Assembly: GCF_009687845.1 (NCBI RefSeq)
Contig: NZ_BLAD01000073.1
Location: 19,793 to 83,792, forward strand
Source: Acrocarpospora corrugata
GTDB taxonomy: Bacteria; Actinomycetota; Actinomycetes; Streptosporangiales; Streptosporangiaceae
Direction: 5' to 3'
DNA: 64,000 nucleotides
The translations under genes and the position numbers were made by a program. The notes below the pieces were generated by a model, which was not told the DNA's origin, did no database searches, and saw only the letters and a program-made list of their open reading frames with translations. Below, piece after piece: positions 16,533 to 25,460 of the stretch; the first letter of the stretch is position 1, and each line of letters opens with the position of its first letter.

Positions 16533-18521
16533 ATGAGCAGAACGGTGCGGTTCGCGGTCGCGGGTGTGTGCGCGGCGATCGGGGCCTTGGTCATCGGGAT
16601 GGTGGCGGGCGGGGCGGCGACGCCCCGGGTCATTCCCGGGCTGCCCGACGAGGGCGCGCTGACCCGCTGGATGGTGCCGGTCTCCAAGCTGTCCATGGAC
16701 GCGGCCGGCGTGCTGACCATCGGGCTGCTGCTGATGGCCGCCGCGCTGCTGCCCAGCGACAAGGGACTGCTGGGCAAGTCGGCGCTGGAGTACGTGAAGG
16801 CCGCCTCCTGGGCCGCGCTGGCCTGGGCGGTCGCGGCGTCGTCCACCCTGGTGTTCGGATTGTCCCAGTCGATGGGGCAGCCGATCGGGGTGATCCTCGG
16901 CGGGAACGAGCTCACCAGCTACGCCAGCCAGACTCCGCAGGGCATCGCGCTCACCCTGGTGGTGCTGTTCGCGGTCTCCATCGCGCTGTTCGCGCGCGGG
17001 GCGATCACTGTCGGCGCGGCCGGCGGCCTGCTGGTCTTCGCGCTGGCCACGCTGCTGCCGCCGGCCCTGACCGGGCACTCCTCGTCCTCGCCCAACCACG
17101 GCCTGGCCACCACCTCGGTCGCCTTCCACCTGCTGTTCCTGGCCGTCTGGGTGGGCGGTCTCGGCCTGCTCTGCGTGCACGCGATCAGGTCGGCCGACAA
17201 GCTGCCCGTCGCCGCCGGGCGGTTCTCCCGGATGGCGCTGTGGTGCTTCGTCGGCGTCGGCCTGTCCGGCCTGGCCAGTGTGCTGGCCCGGCTGGCCACC
17301 GTCGAAGCCCTCTTCACCTCCGCGTACGGTCTGCTGCTGCTGGCCAAACTCGCCGCCTTCGGCGTGCTGGGCGTCATCGGCTGGTGGCACCGGGGCCGGA
17401 CGATGCCGCACCTGGCCGCCGGGAAACCGGGCGCCTTCCTGCGGCTCGCGCTCGGCGAGACCATGCTGATGGCGGCCACCGTTGGCGTCGCGGTCGCGCT
17501 CGCCCAGACCGCCCCGCCGCCGGTGGAGATCCCCACCGACCGGGCTTTCGATCTGCTCGGCTACCTGGTCCCGCCCCCCATCACGCTGGGCAACCTGCTC
17601 ACCCTGTGGTGGTTCGACCTGTTCTTCGCCGTCATCGCCGCCGCCCTCGGCGGGCTCTACGCCGCCGCCCTGGTACGGCTGTCGCGCCGGGGCGACCGCT
17701 GGCCGGCCGGCCGCACCGTGGCCTGGTTCATCGGCGTCGCCATCCTGGTGCTGGCCACCCAGAGCGGCGTCGCCCGCTACGCCCCGGTCCTGTTCAGCGT
17801 GCACATGACCGAGCACATGATCCTGTCCATGCTGGTCCCGATCTTCCTGGTCCTGGGCGCCCCCATCACCCTGGCGTTGCGCGCGCTCAAACCGGCCGCC
17901 CGCCGCGGCGACCGCGGCCCGCGGGAGTGGCTCACGGTCATCCTGCACAGCCGCGCGATGCGCGTGATCGGCCACCCCGGCATCGCCACCGCCCTGTTCA
18001 TCGCCTCCACCTACGCCCTCTACTTCACCTCGCTGTTCCCCTCGGCGATGGAGGAGCACCTGGGCCACCTGGCGATGTCGACCCACTTCCTGCTCACCGG
18101 CTGCCTGTTCTTCTGGGTGATCGTCGGCGTCGACCCCGCCCCCCAGCCGCTGCCGCACGTGGGCCGCCTGATCCTGCTCTTCGTGACGATGCCCTTCCAC
18201 GCCTTCTTCGGCCTGGCCCTGATGAGCATGGGCACGGTCCTGGCCTCCGACTGGTACGACCAGCTCGGCCGCACCTGGGGCGACACCGCCATCGCCGACC
18301 AGAAACTCGGCGGTGGCATCGCCTGGGGCTTCGGCGAGATCCCCACCCTGATCGTCGTCATCGCGCTGGCCATCCAGTGGTGGCGCGCCGACGACCGCCA
18401 GGCCCGCCGCGCCGACCGCCGCGCCGACGCCCGCGCGGCCGTCTCCGGCGGAACCGGCGACCCCGAACTCGACTCCTACAACGCCTACCTGGCCAAACTC
18501 AACCGCCCGAAGACGAAGTGA
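16533..18521 (+). CDS. CopD/CtaG fusion: copper transport and cytochrome c oxidase assembly membrane protein
   Basis: A 662-residue polytopic membrane protein. The N-terminal half (about 1-340) is a CopD-type copper-transport domain with multiple helices and TGHSSSSPNHG near 190. The C-terminal half (about 370-620) is a caa3-type CtaG domain with HMTEHMILSMLVPIFLVLGAPITL, a His-rich metal site. ATG 16533 has GGAGG 7 nt upstream and removes an implausible 50-residue extension. It lies 85 bp behind copC on the same strand. The likely role is moving copper across the membrane and into cytochrome c oxidase. Confidence 0.92.
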   Translation: MSRTVRFAVAGVCAAIGALVIGMVAGGAATPRVIPGLPDEGALTRWMVPVSKLSMDAAGVLTIGLLLMAAALLPSDKGLLGKSALEYVKAASWAALAWAVAASSTLVFGLSQSMGQPIGVILGGNELTSYASQTPQGIALTLVVLFAVSIALFARGAITVGAAGGLLVFALATLLPPALTGHSSSSPNHGLATTSVAFHLLFLAVWVGGLGLLCVHAIRSADKLPVAAGRFSRMALWCFVGVGLSGLASVLARLATVEALFTSAYGLLLLAKLAAFGVLGVIGWWHRGRTMPHLAAGKPGAFLRLALGETMLMAATVGVAVALAQTAPPPVEIPTDRAFDLLGYLVPPPITLGNLLTLWWFDLFFAVIAAALGGLYAAALVRLSRRGDRWPAGRTVAWFIGVAILVLATQSGVARYAPVLFSVHMTEHMILSMLVPIFLVLGAPITLALRALKPAARRGDRGPREWLTVILHSRAMRVIGHPGIATALFIASTYALYFTSLFPSAMEEHLGHLAMSTHFLLTGCLFFWVIVGVDPAPQPLPHVGRLILLFVTMPFHAFFGLALMSMGTVLASDWYDQLGRTWGDTAIADQKLGGGIAWGFGEIPTLIVVIALAIQWWRADDRQARRADRRADARAAVSGGTGDPELDSYNAYLAKLNRPKTK

Positions 18522-18525
18522 CCGG

Positions 18526-19374
18526 TCAGGGCAGCGTCAGGATCTCGTGGCCGGTCTCGGTGACGAGGATGGTGTGCTCGAACTGGGCGGTGCGTTTGCC
18601 GTCCTTGGTGACGGCCGTCCAGCGGTCGGGCCAGATCTCGTAGTCGATCGTGCCGAGCGTGAGCATGGGCTCGATCGTGAAGGTCATGCCGGGGACCAGG
18701 GTGACGGCCAGGGACGGATCGTCGTAGTGCGGGACGATCAGGCCGGAGTGGAAGGAGCGGGCGATGCCGTGGCCGGTGAAGTCGCGGACCACGCCGTAGC
18801 CGAAACGTCTGGCGTAGGCCTCGATGACGCGGCCGACGATGTTGAGCTGGCGGCCGGGGGCGACCGCCTTGATGGCGCGGTTGGTGGCCTCGCGGGTGCG
18901 TTCGACCAGCAGGCGGGACTCCTCGTCGACCTCGCCGACCAGGTAGGTGGCGTCGGTGTCGCCGTGCACGCCGCCGATGTAGGCGGTGATGTCCACGTTG
19001 ACGATGTCGCCGTCCCGCAGCACCGTGTCGTCGGGGATGCCGTGGCAGATGACCTCGTTGATCGAGGTGCACAGCGACTTGGGGTAGCCGCGGTAGCCGA
19101 GCGTCGACGGGTAGGCGTCGTGGTCGCACAGGAACTCGTGGCCGATGCGGTCGAGTTCGTCGGTGGTGACGCCGGGCGCGACGTGCTTGCCGACCTCGTC
19201 CAGGGCCTGGGCGGCCAGGCGGCCCGCGACGCGCATCAGCTCGATGGTCTCCGGCGTCTGGACGTCGGTGTCGCCGCGCTTGGGTTCCGGCTTTCCCACA
19301 TACTCGGGACGTTCGATGTGGGCGGGGACCTTCCGGGTGGGCGAGATCCGCCCGGGGCGGAGCAGCGTCGTCAT
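18526..19374 (-). CDS. map: Type I methionine aminopeptidase
   Basis: Cytoplasmic metalloenzyme of 282 residues that removes N-terminal methionine from new proteins. All five metal ligands are visible: Asp in NVDITAYI, Asp in HGDTDATY, His in [10 protein letters not shown], Glu in TIEPML and Glu in FEHTILV. The N-terminal extension of about 40 residues with Pro-rich sequence ([18 protein letters not shown]) is usual in actinobacterial MapA-type enzymes. The gene is convergent with the CtaG fusion, 4 bp apart. Confidence 0.96.
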   Translation of the reverse strand: MTTLLRPGRISPTRKVPAHIERPEYVGKPEPKRGDTDVQTPETIELMRVAGRLAAQALDEVGKHVAPGVTTDELDRIGHEFLCDHDAYPSTLGYRGYPKSLCTSINEVICHGIPDDTVLRDGDIVNVDITAYIGGVHGDTDATYLVGEVDEESRLLVERTREATNRAIKAVAPGRQLNIVGRVIEAYARRFGYGVVRDFTGHGIARSFHSGLIVPHYDDPSLAVTLVPGMTFTIEPMLTLGTIDYEIWPDRWTAVTKDGKRTAQFEHTILVTETGHEILTLP

Positions 19375-19415
19375 GCGGCAAGTCTAGTTGGGCGCTGACG
19401 GGGCAGGATGAGGTC

Positions 19416-19595
19416 GTGAACGAGCAATGGTGGTTCTGCCTGAAGCACATGCGCGTCGAGCCCGACCAGGGCTGCCCGAACAAGGACCGGATGGGTCCGT
19501 ACGCGTCGGAGGTCGAGGCCGCCGACGCACTGAAGACGGCGGCCGAGCGGAACAAGGCCTGGAAAGCCCAAGATCAGGACAATGACGACGACTGA
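19416..19595 (+). CDS. Small conserved actinobacterial protein
   Basis: A 59-residue acidic protein reading WWFCLKHMRVEPDQGCPNKDRMGPY in two halves, then a helix rich in Ala and Glu and an Asp-rich tail. The Cys-His-Cys arrangement with NKDRMGPYAS is a pattern I associate with small actinobacterial proteins of SPOR-like type, but no function is known. The GTG start has GAGG just upstream. It is divergent from map, 41 bp away. It is too short for many gene callers. Confidence 0.75.
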   Translation: MNEQWWFCLKHMRVEPDQGCPNKDRMGPYASEVEAADALKTAAERNKAWKAQDQDNDDD

Positions 19596-19648
19596 TCCTT
19601 GACCGGAAATAGGGGACATTTCCTTATTTCGGCTGCCAAGCTGGGTCT

Positions 19649-20071
19649 GTGGGGGAGAGCGGTCTGAGCCGGGTGGACGAGCGGGCTCGTCTTTTTTCCG
19701 ACGCCGAACGCCGGGTGGCCGAATTCCTGGCCTCCTGCGGCCACGACGTGATCGCGGCCGGAGCCGAGCCGACCGCGCCGCGCGGCCGCCTGGGCAACCG
19801 CCCCGACGCCCTGGTGGACGGCGTCCCCACCGACTTCGTCGTCCTCACCGCGGGTGACACCGGCGCCGCCGTCGCGATGGCGCTGAGCCGCGCCGCCCGC
19901 CACGCCGAGCAGGCCGTGATCGACGCCCGCGGCTCGGGGCTGCCCGCCACCGCCGCCCAGGAGGGAATCCGCCGCTTCCAAGCCGTCCCGCACAGCCGTG
20001 GCCTGCGCGGCTGGCGGGTGGTCGGGGACGGCTACGACATCAACGCGATGGCGGTCGCCCCCCAGGTCTGA
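19649..20071 (+). CDS. CdiA-C-like PD-(D/E)XK domain protein, probably inactive
   Basis: A 140-residue stand-alone domain. ERRVAEFLASCGHDVIAAG, then NRPDALVDGVPTDFVVL and a later helix RAARHAEQAVIDARG follow the layout of the PD-(D/E)XK nuclease fold found in CdiA C-terminal toxins. The PD is present, but the expected E-x-K is replaced by TDFVVL, so nuclease activity is doubtful. No secretion or immunity gene is adjacent. It starts at GTG 19649. It could be a decayed toxin tip, an immunity-like remnant, or an unrelated fold. Confidence 0.6.
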   Translation: MGESGLSRVDERARLFSDAERRVAEFLASCGHDVIAAGAEPTAPRGRLGNRPDALVDGVPTDFVVLTAGDTGAAVAMALSRAARHAEQAVIDARGSGLPATAAQEGIRRFQAVPHSRGLRGWRVVGDGYDINAMAVAPQV

Positions 20072-20075
20072 CCGG

Positions 20076-20726
20076 TCAGATCACCGCGTACGCGCGGACG
20101 GGGAAGGTGCCCATTCCGGCGATCATCGGCGGCGCGGCGTGGAACCGGAAACCCGACGCGGGAAGCGCGCCGAGGTTGGTCAGGTGCTCGACGATCGGGA
20201 TGCCCGCGGCCAGCAACGCCGAGTGGGCGGGGCGGCTCCCGGCGGGGGGAGTGCTGTCGATGTTGAGGGAGTCGATCCCGACCAGGGCCGCGCCTTCGCC
20301 GACGAGCCAGGCGGCGGCCCCGCCGGTCAGGTACGGATGCCCGGAGAAGTAGGCGTCCGTGCCGAAACGCACGTCCCAGCCCGTGTGGATCAGCACGGCC
20401 TTGCCGGCCACGTCGAGGTCCTTCAGGTGGCTGACGTCCACGGCGTCGAGGCCCTGCGCGGCCACGACCAGGCCGCCCAGGTCGGCGATCTTTTCCAGCG
20501 GCACACCGGTCAGGTCCGGGCCTTCGGCGTACCGATGGTACGGAGAGTCCAGGTAGGTGCCGGTGTTCGCGGCCAGGGTGATGGTGCCGATGAAGAACTC
20601 GGTGCCGGGGGCGTACAGGTCGCGGGACTGCTCCCGGCTGAGGTGCACGCCCAGTTCGGGACCGGGGATGCCGGGATAGGTGATCATGCCTGCGGTGATG
20701 CGGTGGCTCAGCTCGATCAACGCCAT
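20076..20726 (-). CDS. Cyclase family protein (kynurenine formamidase-like)
   Basis: A 216-residue protein of the metal-dependent cyclase/kynurenine formamidase family. The family metal motif is normally HxGTHxDxPxH. Here it reads ANTGTYLDSPYH near residues 53-64, so two of the histidines are replaced by Asn and Tyr while the Asp and last His remain. The substrate is unknown. It lies 1 bp downstream of a small membrane-protein gene on the same strand and is probably co-transcribed with it under the divergent LysR regulator. Confidence 0.85.
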   Translation of the reverse strand: MALIELSHRITAGMITYPGIPGPELGVHLSREQSRDLYAPGTEFFIGTITLAANTGTYLDSPYHRYAEGPDLTGVPLEKIADLGGLVVAAQGLDAVDVSHLKDLDVAGKAVLIHTGWDVRFGTDAYFSGHPYLTGGAAAWLVGEGAALVGIDSLNIDSTPPAGSRPAHSALLAAGIPIVEHLTNLGALPASGFRFHAAPPMIAGMGTFPVRAYAVI

Positions 20727-20727
20727 G

Positions 20728-20997
20728 TCAGGTTCCCTCCGCGGTGCGGCTTGTCGCCCGTTTCGCGACGAATTTTCCGATGGCGAACACCCCGATGGCG
20801 GTCCAGACGATGTTCAGGATCGCCGACGGCCAGGCGCCGTGGTAGGCGCTGTTGATGGCCAGGGTGAGGGCGCCGACCATGTTGATCGCCTGGTAGGCGA
20901 AGCCGTTGCCGGACAGGCGTGCCGACGAGACCAGGCCGTATGCGATCAGCAGGGCAACCGCCCCGATGGTGCCAAGAATGGTGATAAATGTAGACAT
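20728..20997 (-). CDS. Small CBU_0592-like membrane protein
   Basis: An 89-residue protein with three hydrophobic segments (about 5-25, 35-52, 60-80). The conserved pattern ARLSGNGFAYQAINMVGALTLAIN and a terminal WTAIGVFAI match the CBU_0592 family of unknown function. The frame can also open at TTG 21006; the ATG at 20997 is preferred. Only 1 bp separates its stop from the cyclase-family start, so translation is probably coupled. Confidence 0.8.
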   Translation of the reverse strand: MSTFITILGTIGAVALLIAYGLVSSARLSGNGFAYQAINMVGALTLAINSAYHGAWPSAILNIVWTAIGVFAIGKFVAKRATSRTAEGT

Positions 20998-21045
20998 TTG
21001 CGTCAATCATGTGAGGGATTGGTGCTGTAGCGCAAGTGAAGAATA

Positions 21046-21062
21046 CTTAAGTCCAGCGTAAG
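21046..21062. promoter_or_regulatory. Candidate LysR-type operator
   Basis: CTTA-N9-TAAG is a dyad lying 10 bp before the LysR-family ATG and inside the 74-bp divergent region. It fits the T-N11-A style box of LysR regulators and probably mediates autoregulation and control of the divergent pair. Confidence 0.5.
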
Positions 21063-21071
21063 CTCTGCTTT

Positions 21072-22010
21072 ATGGAGATCGACCCCCGCCGGTTGCGCAT
21101 TCTGCATGAGGTCGCCCGCAGGGGCGGCGTCATGAAGGCAGCGGAAGCCCTGCACCTGACCCCCTCCGCGATCTCCCAGCAGCTGGCCCAGCTGGAACGC
21201 GAGGTCGGCATCGCGCTGATCGACCGCTCCCAGCGCAGGATCACGGTCACCCCGGCCGGCCGCGTCCTGTCCGCGTACGGCGAGCGCATCGAGGAACAGC
21301 TCGCCGAAGCCCGGCACGAGCTCAACCGTTTCACCGAACGCCCGGCGGGCCCGGTCACCATCGCCGCCTTCCCCACGGTCATCCGTCACCTGCTCGTCCC
21401 CGCGCTGGCCCGGCTGGCCGGCAGCCACCCGCTGATCACGCCGGTCATCCACGAGCTGTACGGCCAGCCCGCCCTCCAGGAACTCCGCCTGGGCGGCGTC
21501 GACCTGCTGGCCACCGAACGCGACATGAACCAGCCCGCCCCCGCCCTCCCCTCCATGTCCCGGCACCGCCTCTACGACGACGAGTACCGCATCGTCGCCC
21601 CGCCCGGCCTGGACCCGCCCACCGAGGTGGCCGACCTGGCCGACCTGCCGTGGGTGGCCGGCGTCCCGCACCAGGCCTGCGGCCAGGCCCTGGACCGGCT
21701 GGCCCAGTTCCACGGCTTCACCCCGCGCCGGGTGCACGTGATCTCGGAGTTCCCGCCTGCCCTGGACCTGGTCGCGGCGGGCCACGGCGTCGCGATCGTG
21801 CCGGCGCTGGCGCTGCTGGACGTCCCCGAGGGGCACGTCATGATCACCGACATCCACGGGGTGGGTTCGCGGCGGATCGAGGCGCTCACCCGCGTGAGCC
21901 GTACCAGATCGGGGGAGCCCGACCCGGTGCAGGGCGTCGTGATCGACGCGCTCAGGGAGGTCGCGCAGGAGCTCACCAAGCGGGTCACCGAGCTGAGCGG
22001 CGCGCGTTAG
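21072..22010 (+). CDS. LysR family transcriptional regulator
   Basis: A 312-residue regulator with an N-terminal winged HTH (residues 1-65, including GGVMKAAEALHLTPSAISQQLAQLE) and a C-terminal substrate-binding domain of two lobes (about 90-295). The ligand is unknown. It diverges from the CBU_0592-like and cyclase-family genes, with a dyad operator candidate between them, so these are its likely targets. Its 3' end overlaps the convergent hypothetical gene by 4 bp. Confidence 0.93.
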   Translation: MEIDPRRLRILHEVARRGGVMKAAEALHLTPSAISQQLAQLEREVGIALIDRSQRRITVTPAGRVLSAYGERIEEQLAEARHELNRFTERPAGPVTIAAFPTVIRHLLVPALARLAGSHPLITPVIHELYGQPALQELRLGGVDLLATERDMNQPAPALPSMSRHRLYDDEYRIVAPPGLDPPTEVADLADLPWVAGVPHQACGQALDRLAQFHGFTPRRVHVISEFPPALDLVAAGHGVAIVPALALLDVPEGHVMITDIHGVGSRRIEALTRVSRTRSGEPDPVQGVVIDALREVAQELTKRVTELSGAR

Positions 22011-22597
22011 TCGATCGTCCGGGGGCCGGTCACCCGGTCCGCCAGGCGGGCCAGGCGTTCGCGCAGGGACGGGCGGTGCGGGAGTTCGGCGGCGGCCATG
22101 CTGATCAGGTGCTGCGCGCCGTCGAAGGAGAGCGGCCCGCCGAGCGCGGGGACGCAGAGCGCGTCGTGGGCCAGCGACTCCAGGTCGGGGTCGCCGCCGT
22201 CCAGGGCCAGGATGGTGGCGCCGGTCCTGCGGGCGTCCTGGACGCGCTCCAGCAAGGGGACGGGGGCCTGCCGCTCGGCGACGATCAGGAGGGTCTCGCC
22301 CCGGGTGGCGGCGGCCAGCCGGTCCAGGCCGATCCGCAGGTGGGCGGGGGCGTCCGCGGGCGGGGCCCAGCGGAGCAGGGTGGGGGCGAGCTGGTCCAGG
22401 CCGGAGAGCCTGGCCTCGTCGCCGAGGTGGGCGGTCAGGTGCCAGGGCTCCTCCGCCGGGGTGCCGATCAGGAGCAGGCCGCCGGGGGAGCGGGTGGCGC
22501 GCAGGGCGCGGCCGAACTCGCCGGTCCTGGCCACCCAGTCGGTGGCGGCGAGGGCCTCGCGCAGGAATCTGACCGCCGTGGCGTCCATGCGTTCCAT
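22007..22597 (-). CDS. Hypothetical protein
   Basis: A 196-residue soluble protein that I do not recognise. It looks like an alpha/beta fold: LLLIGTPAEEPWHLTAHL near residue 42, GETLLIVAERQAPVPLLERVQ near 100, and GATILALDGGDPDLESLAHDAL near 125, the last resembling a SIS-like or Rossmann sugar-isomerase strand-turn pattern. No signal peptide or membrane segment is visible. Codon usage is like that of its neighbours. It stands alone between convergent and divergent genes. Confidence 0.7.
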   Translation of the reverse strand: MERMDATAVRFLREALAATDWVARTGEFGRALRATRSPGGLLLIGTPAEEPWHLTAHLGDEARLSGLDQLAPTLLRWAPPADAPAHLRIGLDRLAAATRGETLLIVAERQAPVPLLERVQDARRTGATILALDGGDPDLESLAHDALCVPALGGPLSFDGAQHLISMAAAELPHRPSLRERLARLADRVTGPRTID

Positions 22598-22760
22598 GGT
22601 GCCCCAGGTCAGAGCGGTCCGGCATGGTTACGCGACATTGCCGGTGAGGCGTGTCACATTTTTCTGACCGCGGCTCTTGACCATGGGCTACCGACGGGTA
22701 ACCATCAAGCTCACGGCGCCGTCCACCGAGCAGTGAAGCCACGAAGGGCGGCCTCTCCCC

Positions 22761-23909
22761 ATGGACGTTCGAGTCAGAACCGCCGTGCTCGCCATCGGCT
22801 CCCTCCTGTCGACCAGCCTGTTCCTCGCACCCGCCGCCGCGGCCGGTCCCGGCGACGTGGTCGAGGCCACGCCGACCACCGTCTACCTGGCGCCGGGCCG
22901 ACTGCTGGAGGTCCCGGTCAGGGCCTGGCACCTGCGCTACCGCTCGACCTCCGCGACCGGCGCCGCCACGATCGTGTCCGGCACGCTGCTGGTCCCGAAG
23001 GCGTCCTATCCGTTCGGCAAGCGCCCGGTCGTCGGGTACGCGGTCGGCACGCACGGCCTCGGCGACCAGTGCGCCCCGTCCCGGGCGATGGCCGAGGGGA
23101 CCGAGCTGGAGCTCGCGTTCATGAGCCTGATGCTGCTCAAGGGCTGGGCGGTCGCGGTGACCGACTACGAGGGGCTCGGCACGCCGGGCCAGCACACCTA
23201 CATGGCGGGCCGGTCGCAGGGGCAGGCCGTGCTCGACTCGATCAGGGCGGCCACCAGGACCCCGGGCGCGAACGTGGCGGCCGGCGGGCCGGTCGTGATC
23301 ATGGGTTACTCGCAGGGCGGCTCGTCCGCCGGGTGGGCGGCCCAGCTGCACTCCGCGTACGCGCCCGAGCTCAAGCTCAGGGGCGTCGCGGCCGGCGGCG
23401 TGCCCGCCGACCTCAAGGCGGTGGCCGACAACCTGGACGGCGGCCCCGACTTCGGCCTGGCCGCGGCGGCGGGCGTCGGCCTGGACGCGGCCTACCCGGA
23501 GCTCGCGCTGGAGAACTACCTCACCGACGAGGGCTCCGCGCTGTTCGCGGACGCGCGGGACGACTGCGTGGGCGAGATCAGGTCCAAGCTGGCCGGGCGG
23601 CAGCTGGCCGAGCTGACCACCGCCGACGTGATGAACCGTCCCGACTGGCGGGCCAGGCTGGCCGAGAACCGGCTGGGCGGGGCCAAGCCGTCCGTGCCGA
23701 TGTTCGTCTACCACGGCACCGGCGACGAGATCATCCCGATCGCGGTCAGCCGTACGCTGCGGCGCGAGTACTGCGCCAAGGGCGCCAACCTGCTCTGGAC
23801 CTCGGTCCCGGCGGGCAGCCACGTGCTCGGCGCGGTCGAGGGCGGGCCGCTGGCGATCGCCTGGCTGGCCTCCCGGGTGCTCGGCCTGCCGGCGATCAGC
23901 AATTGCTGA
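22761..23909 (+). CDS. Secreted lipase (secretory lipase family alpha/beta hydrolase)
   Basis: A 382-residue exported hydrolase. A signal peptide occupies about residues 1-28 (ending PAAAAG). The nucleophile elbow GYSQGGSSAGW lies near residue 182; the acid is probably Asp in HGTGDEIIP near 320, and the His is in AGSHVLGAVEGG near 353. The pattern fits the secretory (LIP-type) lipases that cleave triacylglycerols and other esters outside the cell. The 163-bp upstream region carries no obvious operator. Confidence 0.9.
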   Translation: MDVRVRTAVLAIGSLLSTSLFLAPAAAAGPGDVVEATPTTVYLAPGRLLEVPVRAWHLRYRSTSATGAATIVSGTLLVPKASYPFGKRPVVGYAVGTHGLGDQCAPSRAMAEGTELELAFMSLMLLKGWAVAVTDYEGLGTPGQHTYMAGRSQGQAVLDSIRAATRTPGANVAAGGPVVIMGYSQGGSSAGWAAQLHSAYAPELKLRGVAAGGVPADLKAVADNLDGGPDFGLAAAAGVGLDAAYPELALENYLTDEGSALFADARDDCVGEIRSKLAGRQLAELTTADVMNRPDWRARLAENRLGGAKPSVPMFVYHGTGDEIIPIAVSRTLRREYCAKGANLLWTSVPAGSHVLGAVEGGPLAIAWLASRVLGLPAISNC

Positions 23910-23964
23910 ACGCGCGGGCGTCCCGGCGGCGCGGGTCGCCGGGACGCCTGGCATGATCGGATTC

Positions 23965-24633
23965 ATGGCTGAGCTGAGCGACATCTCGCAACTGACGATC
24001 GCGATCCTGGGCGGCACCGGTGACCAGGGCAAGGGCCTGGCCCATCGGTTCGCGCTGGCCGGGCACCGGGTGCTGATCGGCTCGCGGAACGCCGACCGGG
24101 CGTACGCGGCCGCCGCCGAGCTGGCCATCGCGGGCACCGTGGAGGGCGGCGAGAACGCGGTCGTGGCCGCCGAAGCCGACGTGGTGATCGTGGCGGTGCC
24201 CTGGGAGGGCCACGCCGCCACCCTGTCCGCGCTGGCGGGCGAGCTGGCCGGGAAGATCGTGGTGGACTGCGTCAACCCGCTCGGCTTCGACAAGCAGGGC
24301 GCCTACCCGCTGACGGTCGCGGAGGGCAGCGCGGCCGAGCAGGCCGCGGCCCTGCTGCCGCGGAGCCGGGTGGTCGGCGCCTTCCACCACGTCTCGGCCG
24401 TCCTGCTGCTGGACCCCACCGTGGCCAGCGTCGACCTGGACGTGCTCGTGCTCGGCGACGACCGCGAGGCGACCGACCTGGTCCAGGCCCTGGCCGCGCG
24501 CATCCCCGGCGTCCGGGGCGTCTACGGCGGGCGGCTGCGCAACGCCCACCAGGTCGAGGCGCTGACCGCCAACCTGATCTCGATCAACCGCCGGTACAAG
24601 GCGCACGCCGGTTTCCGCGTCACCGACGTCTGA
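23965..24633 (+). CDS. npdG: NADPH-dependent F420 reductase
   Basis: A 222-residue cytoplasmic oxidoreductase that exchanges hydride between NADPH and coenzyme F420. The dinucleotide motif ILGGTGDQGKGLAHRFALAGH, the NADP-phosphate contact GSRNADRA, and the conserved VPWEGH, NPLGFDKQG and FHHVSA motifs are all visible. Its presence implies an F420-using organism. The frame also contains an ATG four codons upstream (23953); the inner start is preferred because homologues begin close to the Rossmann fold. Confidence 0.92.
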   Translation: MAELSDISQLTIAILGGTGDQGKGLAHRFALAGHRVLIGSRNADRAYAAAAELAIAGTVEGGENAVVAAEADVVIVAVPWEGHAATLSALAGELAGKIVVDCVNPLGFDKQGAYPLTVAEGSAAEQAAALLPRSRVVGAFHHVSAVLLLDPTVASVDLDVLVLGDDREATDLVQALAARIPGVRGVYGGRLRNAHQVEALTANLISINRRYKAHAGFRVTDV

Positions 24634-24636
24634 CCG

Positions 24637-25317
24637 TCACCGGGACGCGGCGACCAGCCAGTCGGCGATCTCGGCGGGGGCGACCACCTGGTGCAGGTGG
24701 TCGCCGGGGATCCGGGTGACCGGCCAGCCGCGCTCGTCGGCCTCCTTGGCGGCCCGCGCGTAGGGCTCGCCGAACCAGAGGTACGCGCCGCGCACGTGAT
24801 CCCACTTCGCCGGCACCGGGATCTCCTGGTCGTAGTAGGCCAGCGGCAGCCGGGGCTGCTCGGCGACGATCTCCCGTCGGGCGGCCCCGTCCGGGATCAG
24901 CTCGGCGACCGCCTCGTCGGGCCACCAGTCGGTCCAGCGGGGGAGTATCCCGTCGGGGTCGGCCATCGCGCCGAGGAACGCCAGGTGCTCGGGCTCGGCC
25001 GCGCGGGCGGAACCGGTCCGGGGCGGCAGCGCCGCGTCCACGAACAGGCAGCTGCTGATCTGCCCGCGCAGCGCCTCCGCGATCAGCGGCACGAACAGGC
25101 CCGCGTTGCTGTGCGCGACGATGACGAGCGGCCCTTGCGGCGCCGAGGCAAGCACTTCGTCCACGATCCTCGGCCAGTACGGCGGAGCCCCCGCCCCCAC
25201 GTCCACCAGCGAGGGCACGACCGCGGCCCGCCCCCGCGCCCGCAGCACGGCGGCCACCGGAGTCCAGGTCGACGGGCCCACGGAGGGACTGTGAACCAGC
25301 ACGAAGGTCGAGTCCAT
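24637..25317 (-). CDS. Alpha/beta hydrolase
   Basis: A 226-residue cytoplasmic hydrolase. FVLVHSPSVGPSTWTPVA near the start supplies the oxyanion region. The nucleophile serine sits in AHSNAGLFVP near residue 90, an HSNAG variant of the GxSxG elbow. The catalytic His is probably in GDHLHQVVAP near the C-terminus. The substrate is unknown. A GTG five codons upstream is an alternative start. It is convergent with the F420 reductase, 3 bp apart. Confidence 0.82.
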   Translation of the reverse strand: MDSTFVLVHSPSVGPSTWTPVAAVLRARGRAAVVPSLVDVGAGAPPYWPRIVDEVLASAPQGPLVIVAHSNAGLFVPLIAEALRGQISSCLFVDAALPPRTGSARAAEPEHLAFLGAMADPDGILPRWTDWWPDEAVAELIPDGAARREIVAEQPRLPLAYYDQEIPVPAKWDHVRGAYLWFGEPYARAAKEADERGWPVTRIPGDHLHQVVAPAEIADWLVAASR

Positions 25318-25460
25318 TTGTCCAGCATTCACCGGGAATCGCGGTGAGGCGTGGACATCCTCTTAGCGCGAACAGAGATCCGGCTTACGTGGAGCGAACA
25401 AGATCATGGCTAGCGTTGCGCAGCGAATTGATCCTTTGTCCGGAAACGGAAGGCACAGCG

